From assembly GCF_036192275.1 (NCBI RefSeq), contig NZ_CP108088.1, positions 7,736,001-7,800,000 on the forward strand: a stretch of DNA of 64,000 nucleotides, in the 5' to 3' direction. The position numbers and the translations under genes were made by a program. The notes beneath the pieces are model-generated. The model was given only the letters and a program-made list of their open reading frames with translations, did no database searches and was not told where the DNA came from. Shown piece by piece: positions 60,724 to 64,000 of this stretch. Every line of letters begins with the position of its first letter. Positions within the stretch are counted from its first letter, which is position 1. The DNA is from Streptomyces sp. NBC_00250 (GTDB taxonomy: Bacteria; Actinomycetota; Actinomycetes; Streptomycetales; Streptomycetaceae).

Positions 60724-61444
60724 GCGTACGGCCGGGGCCGGTCGTGTCGGCATGCGCCGTGCTGGGGGCGTTGCCGTCCGTACCGGTGGTGTCGATCCGG
60801 TAGCCGACGCCGGCCACCGTGGCGATGACCCATGGTTCGCCGAGCCGTTTGCGCAGTGCGGAGACGGTGATGCGCACGGCGTTGGTCAGGGGGTCGGCGT
60901 TCGCGTCCCAGGCTCGTTCGAGGAGCTCTTCGGCGCTGACCACCCCGCCCTCGGCGGCGACCAGGACGTCGAGGACGGCGAACTGTTTGCGGGTGAGGGC
61001 GACGTGACGTCCGTCGCGGAAGACCTCCCGGCGGAAGGGGTCGAGCCGCAGGCCACCGATCTCGCGGACCGGGGGGCGGGCGTACGCGCGTCGTCGGTCG
61101 AGGGCCCTCAGCCGCAGGACGAGCTCCCGCAGCTCGAACGGCTTGGTGAGGTAGTCGTCGGCGCCGAGCCCGAACCCGGACGCCTTGTCGTCGATCCGGT
61201 CGGCAGCGGTGAGCATGAGGATCGGGATGCCGCTGCCGGAGGCGACGATGCGCCGGGCGACCTCGTCGCCGGAGGGGCCGGGGATGTCGCGGTCGAGGAC
61301 CGCGAGGTCGTACGAGTGGACGCCGAGCAGTTCCAGAGCGGAGTCGCCGTCGCCGGCGATGTCGGCGGCGATCGCCTCCAGGCGCAGGCCGTCACGGACG
61401 GCCTCGGCCAGGTAGGGCTCGTCCTCCACGATCAGTACGCGCAT
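60716..61444 (-). CDS. OmpR-family response regulator
   Basis: The 242-residue protein has a receiver domain (MRVLIVEDEPYLAEAVRDGL; phospho-acceptor Asp in DLAVLDRDIPGPSG; KPFELREL) and a winged-helix DNA-binding domain (LTRKQFAVLDVLVAAEGGVVSAEELLERAWD ... VRITVSALRKRLGEPWVI). It precedes and is coupled to the histidine kinase. The target is unknown; neighbours encode VanZ-like and FUSC membrane proteins. Confidence 0.94.
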   Translation of the reverse strand: MRVLIVEDEPYLAEAVRDGLRLEAIAADIAGDGDSALELLGVHSYDLAVLDRDIPGPSGDEVARRIVASGSGIPILMLTAADRIDDKASGFGLGADDYLTKPFELRELVLRLRALDRRRAYARPPVREIGGLRLDPFRREVFRDGRHVALTRKQFAVLDVLVAAEGGVVSAEELLERAWDANADPLTNAVRITVSALRKRLGEPWVIATVAGVGYRIDTTGTDGNAPSTAHADTTGPGRTHA

Positions 61445-61507
61445 GCGCGAAGCCTAAGCAGCACGACATATCGCCGGCGTATGCGGGCCGCGCTCAGGGG
61501 TGTGGGC

Positions 61508-61562
61508 GTGGGGCGTGAGCAGGGACGTGGGCGTGAGCAGGAACGTGGGCGTCAGCAGGGAC
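61508..61562. repeat. Three 18-19-bp tandem repeats upstream of the response regulator
   Basis: Units of gtgggcgtgagcagggac (one with an extra g) lie at 61508-61526, 61527-61544 and 61545-61562, between the response regulator and the VanZ-like gene. Confidence 0.7.
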
Positions 61563-61598
61563 GTCTGAGAGGACGCCCGCACGCGCCGGACACGTGCC

Positions 61599-62306
61599 TC
61601 AGCCTGCCGGTGTCAGCACATGCCGCGGCCGGTCCGACGGCGTCGCCTCCGCCGTAGCGCGCCACCAGCGGCGCGACGCCAGTCCGGCCAGCACGGCGCC
61701 GGTGGCGTTGATCAGTACGTCGTCCACGGAGGACACCCGGTCGAGCCGCAGGACGGACTGCGCGGTTTCGACCAGGATCGAGCAGCCCGCCCCGAGCGCC
61801 AGGATCCGCGGCACGGACGCCAGGGCCGCGAAGCGCATCGGGGTGAAGAACCCCAGCGACGCGAAGACCAGCAGGTTGCCGACGATCCCGAGCGGCCCCA
61901 TCACGACCAGGTCCCGCAGCGGTACGAGGCTCACCCGGGCGGGCGCGATGCCGGGCGCGGAGCCCGGCATCAAGGTCAGCCACAGGAACGGCACCGTCCC
62001 GTGGACCATGCCCACCTCGGCCAGCGACATGCACCACGCCGATGCGACACCGGCGGCACGGCGACGGTACGCCAGAGCCCACGCCATCAGCACGGCCAGG
62101 GGCAGCGTGACCAGCGTCATGAGCACCACACCGTTGAACGTGTCGAAGCAGCCGTGCCACCGCCCGGCCATGCAGCGCGGAGCGGGCATCATGAGCGGCC
62201 CCCGCAGGACGAACAGGGCGCTCGCCAGGCCGAGGACGGCCAGACCGAGGAGCACGATCCTGCGCGTGCGGCCGGGCGGTGCCGGCAGGGATGCGTCGTG
62301 GTTCAT
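61599..62306 (-). CDS. VanZ-like membrane protein
   Basis: From the ATG at 62304-62306 the protein has 235 residues with about five membrane segments and the VanZ pattern: GPLGIVGNLLVFASLGFFTPM, the CSILVETAQ segment and VSSVDDVLINATGAVLAGL. VanZ gives low-level teicoplanin resistance by an unknown mechanism; most relatives are uncharacterised. The Shine-Dalgarno is weak (GGGGG). It is oriented with the two-component genes, about 155 bp upstream of the response regulator. Confidence 0.85.
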   Translation of the reverse strand: MNHDASLPAPPGRTRRIVLLGLAVLGLASALFVLRGPLMMPAPRCMAGRWHGCFDTFNGVVLMTLVTLPLAVLMAWALAYRRRAAGVASAWCMSLAEVGMVHGTVPFLWLTLMPGSAPGIAPARVSLVPLRDLVVMGPLGIVGNLLVFASLGFFTPMRFAALASVPRILALGAGCSILVETAQSVLRLDRVSSVDDVLINATGAVLAGLASRRWWRATAEATPSDRPRHVLTPAG

Positions 62307-62406
62307 GCCCCCATGGAAGGCGGAGGGCCGTTGCAGCGGCGTATGCGATTTTCGATAGGCCCGCGATACGTCATCCGCAGCCGCGGGCCCGGTGGTCCGT
62401 TGGTCT

Positions 62407-62510
62407 CCCGATGGACCATCGGGGAGGCCGCTCACTGGGCCAATGGCTCAAGAGGTCGGCGATGAGTTGAGCCATGGGAGACCTGGATGGTTTCCTTGTC
62501 GTATCCAGGT
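62407..62510. repeat. Three consecutive inverted repeats in the VanZ/FUSC divergent region
   Basis: Dyad 1 is CCCGATGG-A-CCATCGGG (62407-62423). Dyad 2 is ATGGCTCAA-N15-TTGAGCCAT (62443-62475). Dyad 3 is ACCTGGAT-N14-ATCCAGGT (62481-62510). All arms are perfect. Dyad 1 suits a protein site; dyads 2 and 3 could also fold in RNA as hairpins in the 5' leader of the FUSC gene. Confidence 0.7.
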
Positions 62511-62573
62511 ACTTTCGGCGCCGCGCAGCGCCGGGGCGGCGACGAGGCCGGTCCGGACCGCGGCGCCTTCGTC

Positions 62574-64000
62574 ATGTCCGCGAGCCCCCACCACCCCGGG
62601 ACGCCGCGCGACAGGACGGAAGGCAAGACGAGGGGGCGGTTCACCACCGTGAAGAGGATGTTCGTGGCACCGGATCCGGGGCACGTCAGGTTGAGGAACT
62701 CGCTGCGAGCCGTCATGGGCATCGCGCTCGCCGTCGCCCTCGCGGAGCTGGCCGGTCTTTCGCTGACCGCCTCGATCACCGGTGGTCTGGCGGCGCTGCT
62801 CGCGCTGTTCACCGTCATGGACTCCACCGTCCGGGCGCAGGCCGTGACGACCCTGCTCCTGCCGGCCGCGGGCTTCCCCGTGCTCGCCCTGGCCACCGCG
62901 CTGCACGACATCACGCTGCTGCGCGACCTCGCCTTCCTGGCCGTGGTCTTCTGCGGGGTCTACGCACGGCGCTGGGGACCGCGTGGGCACGCGCTGGGGA
63001 TCTTCGCCTTCATGAACTTCTTCACGACCCAGTTCCTCCACGCCGTCCCGGGCCAGCTCCCGGAGCTCTACGCGGCGGTGGGCATCGCCCTGGCCGCGGC
63101 GGGCGCGGTGCGCTTCGTCCTGTGGCCGCTGGAGCGCCGCATCCCTCCCGCCTCCGCGCCGGCCCCGCTGCCCGGCTCGGGGCTCTCCCGTGTGACCACG
63201 CGACAGGCGTTCCAGGCCGCGGCCGCGTGCGCCGTGGCGCTCGCGGTCGGCCAGGTGCTGTCCGAGGACCGCTGGTACTGGGCCGTGGGCACGACGTGGT
63301 GGATCTTCGTCAACACCGTGTCGCGGGGCGAGACGCTGGTACGCGGCTTCCGCCGGGTGCTGGGCACGGTGATCGGCATCGCCGTGGGCATGGTGGTCGC
63401 CATCCCGCTGAACGGGGCGGTGGCCCCCACGGCCGTCCTGGTGGCCCTCTGCGTCTTCGGGATCTTCTACACGGCGCCCGTCTCGTACAGCTGGATGATG
63501 CTGGCCGTGACCGTGATGGCGGGCCTGCTCTACGGGCTCCTCGGCGTGCTCGACCCGGCGCTGCTGGTCCTGCGCCTGGAGGAGACGGCCGTCGGCGCGG
63601 TCTGCGCCGCGCTCGCCGTGCTCCTCATCCTACCGGTCACCACGCACGCGATCAACGACGCCTGGATCCAGCGCGCCCTGCAGGGCGTCCGGTCCGCCAC
63701 GTCCGCCTCCCTGCGGCGCCTGTCCGGTGACGAGGACGCCGACCCGACCCCCCACGCCGCCGAGCTGGAGCTGCTGCTCGGACGGGTGCGCCTGTCCCTC
63801 GCGCCCCTCGTCCATCCGCTGAGTCCCTTCCGGGGCCGGAAGGCCCGGGCCCGTCAGGTGCTGGCGCTCCTCGACGAGTGCGCCGACGAGGTGCGTGGGC
63901 TCACCGCGGTGGCGGCCGACCCGGCCGCGAGCCACGACGCCCGCCTCGCGGCTGCCTGCTGGCGCGTCGAGGCGGCGGTGGAGCGGCTGACGTCGCCCCG
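62574..64000 (+). CDS. FUSC / aromatic-acid exporter-like membrane protein (cut by window edge)
   Basis: The frame is open from about 62574 to the right edge (about 475 residues visible). It has an N-terminal block of hydrophobic segments (SLRAVMGIALAVALAELAG, ITGGLAALLALFTVMDSTV), a second FUSC_2-type block (FQAAAACAVALAVGQVLSEDRWYWAVGTTWW, SRGETLVRGFRRVLGTVIGIAVG) and a cytoplasmic C-terminal helix region. Relatives export aromatic acids or fusaric acid. ATG 62574 has no clear Shine-Dalgarno; GTG 62649 and ATG 62658 are alternatives with purine-rich upstream sequence. The end lies outside the window. Confidence 0.85.
   Translation, partial: MSASPHHPGTPRDRTEGKTRGRFTTVKRMFVAPDPGHVRLRNSLRAVMGIALAVALAELAGLSLTASITGGLAALLALFTVMDSTVRAQAVTTLLLPAAGFPVLALATALHDITLLRDLAFLAVVFCGVYARRWGPRGHALGIFAFMNFFTTQFLHAVPGQLPELYAAVGIALAAAGAVRFVLWPLERRIPPASAPAPLPGSGLSRVTTRQAFQAAAACAVALAVGQVLSEDRWYWAVGTTWWIFVNTVSRGETLVRGFRRVLGTVIGIAVGMVVAIPLNGAVAPTAVLVALCVFGIFYTAPVSYSWMMLAVTVMAGLLYGLLGVLDPALLVLRLEETAVGAVCAALAVLLILPVTTHAINDAWIQRALQGVRSATSASLRRLSGDEDADPTPHAAELELLLGRVRLSLAPLVHPLSPFRGRKARARQVLALLDECADEVRGLTAVAADPAASHDARLAAACWRVEAAVERLTSP

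Noticed and set aside
1..64000. tRNA, rRNA, insertion sequence or phage integration signs
   Set aside because: No tRNA-like cloverleaf, rRNA segment, transposase or integrase was recognised on either strand by reading; a dedicated search could still find small RNAs.

Overview
The window looks like a piece of a Streptomyces (or close actinomycete) chromosome. GC content is very high throughout, GTG starts are common, and many genes are leaderless with a TANNNT box 6-8 nt before the start. The gene mix is typical of the group: LuxR and OmpR two-component pairs, a large ATPase-LuxR (LAL) regulator, a PASTA-less Ser/Thr kinase, a PAS-GAF-SpoIIE phosphatase, PadR/MerR/ArsR/TetR switches and a PucR regulator. 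No rRNA, tRNA, CRISPR array, insertion sequence or phage gene was seen. Both edges cut a gene (GNAT acetyltransferase on the left, FUSC-family membrane protein on the right).

Layout. 1-5.5 kb: DUF418 membrane protein, then a translationally tight redox cassette (NTF2-like protein, phytoene-desaturase-like flavoprotein, flavin/2Fe-2S reductase) and a STAS protein. 5.4-11.6 kb: LuxR-type two-component system divergent from a MacB/FtsX-type ABC exporter plus PadR regulator; the intergenic region holds an array of eight CCGATCGG-like palindromes. 11.6-14 kb: two coupled membrane proteins behind a perfect operator-like dyad and ending in a 24-bp perfect terminator stem. 14-19.8 kb: small regulator/oxidoreductase modules (MerR/SDR, isochorismatase and TetR, ArsR/F420-NADP-type reductase, a second ArsR, carboxymuconolactone decarboxylase behind a CsoR-family-like operator).

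19.9-29.3 kb: a five-gene minus-strand operon that I read as a bisindole (chromopyrrolic-acid type, RebO/RebD or VioA/VioB related) biosynthetic cluster: FAD monooxygenase, L-amino-acid oxidase, chromopyrrolate-synthase-like protein, second FAD monooxygenase, cytochrome P450. Both core genes carry lesions as sequenced: an in-frame amber codon in the oxidase and a one-base frameshift near the N-terminus of the synthase. The cluster is therefore either dying, phase-variable or affected by sequencing errors. An AraC regulator lies directly upstream.

30-44 kb: AraC/DUF2000 pair, MocR regulator divergent from a Tm-1-like/PEP-hydrolase-like pair, LAL regulator, Ser/Thr kinase with TPR-like partner, SpoIIE-type phosphatase. 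44-50.9 kb: DinB, a molybdate-type HTH-TOBE regulator, Lrp, an FAD-Rieske oxidoreductase whose start is preceded by four tandem Shine-Dalgarno repeats, a coiled-coil protein, MerR/old-yellow-enzyme pair, methyltransferase. 50.9-52.2 kb: a gene graveyard with amidotransferase and methyltransferase relics.

52.1-59.5 kb: a molybdenum hub: di-MOP molbindin, a 5'-truncated moeA, a ModB-ModC fusion, ModA and two further HTH-TOBE regulators (three paralogues in the window, all apparently leaderless), with a PucR regulator between them. 59.6-64 kb: OmpR-type two-component pair, VanZ-like protein and FUSC protein, the last two divergent across a 104-bp stretch with three consecutive inverted repeats. 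Short tandem duplications of 9-21 bp recur between and inside genes.
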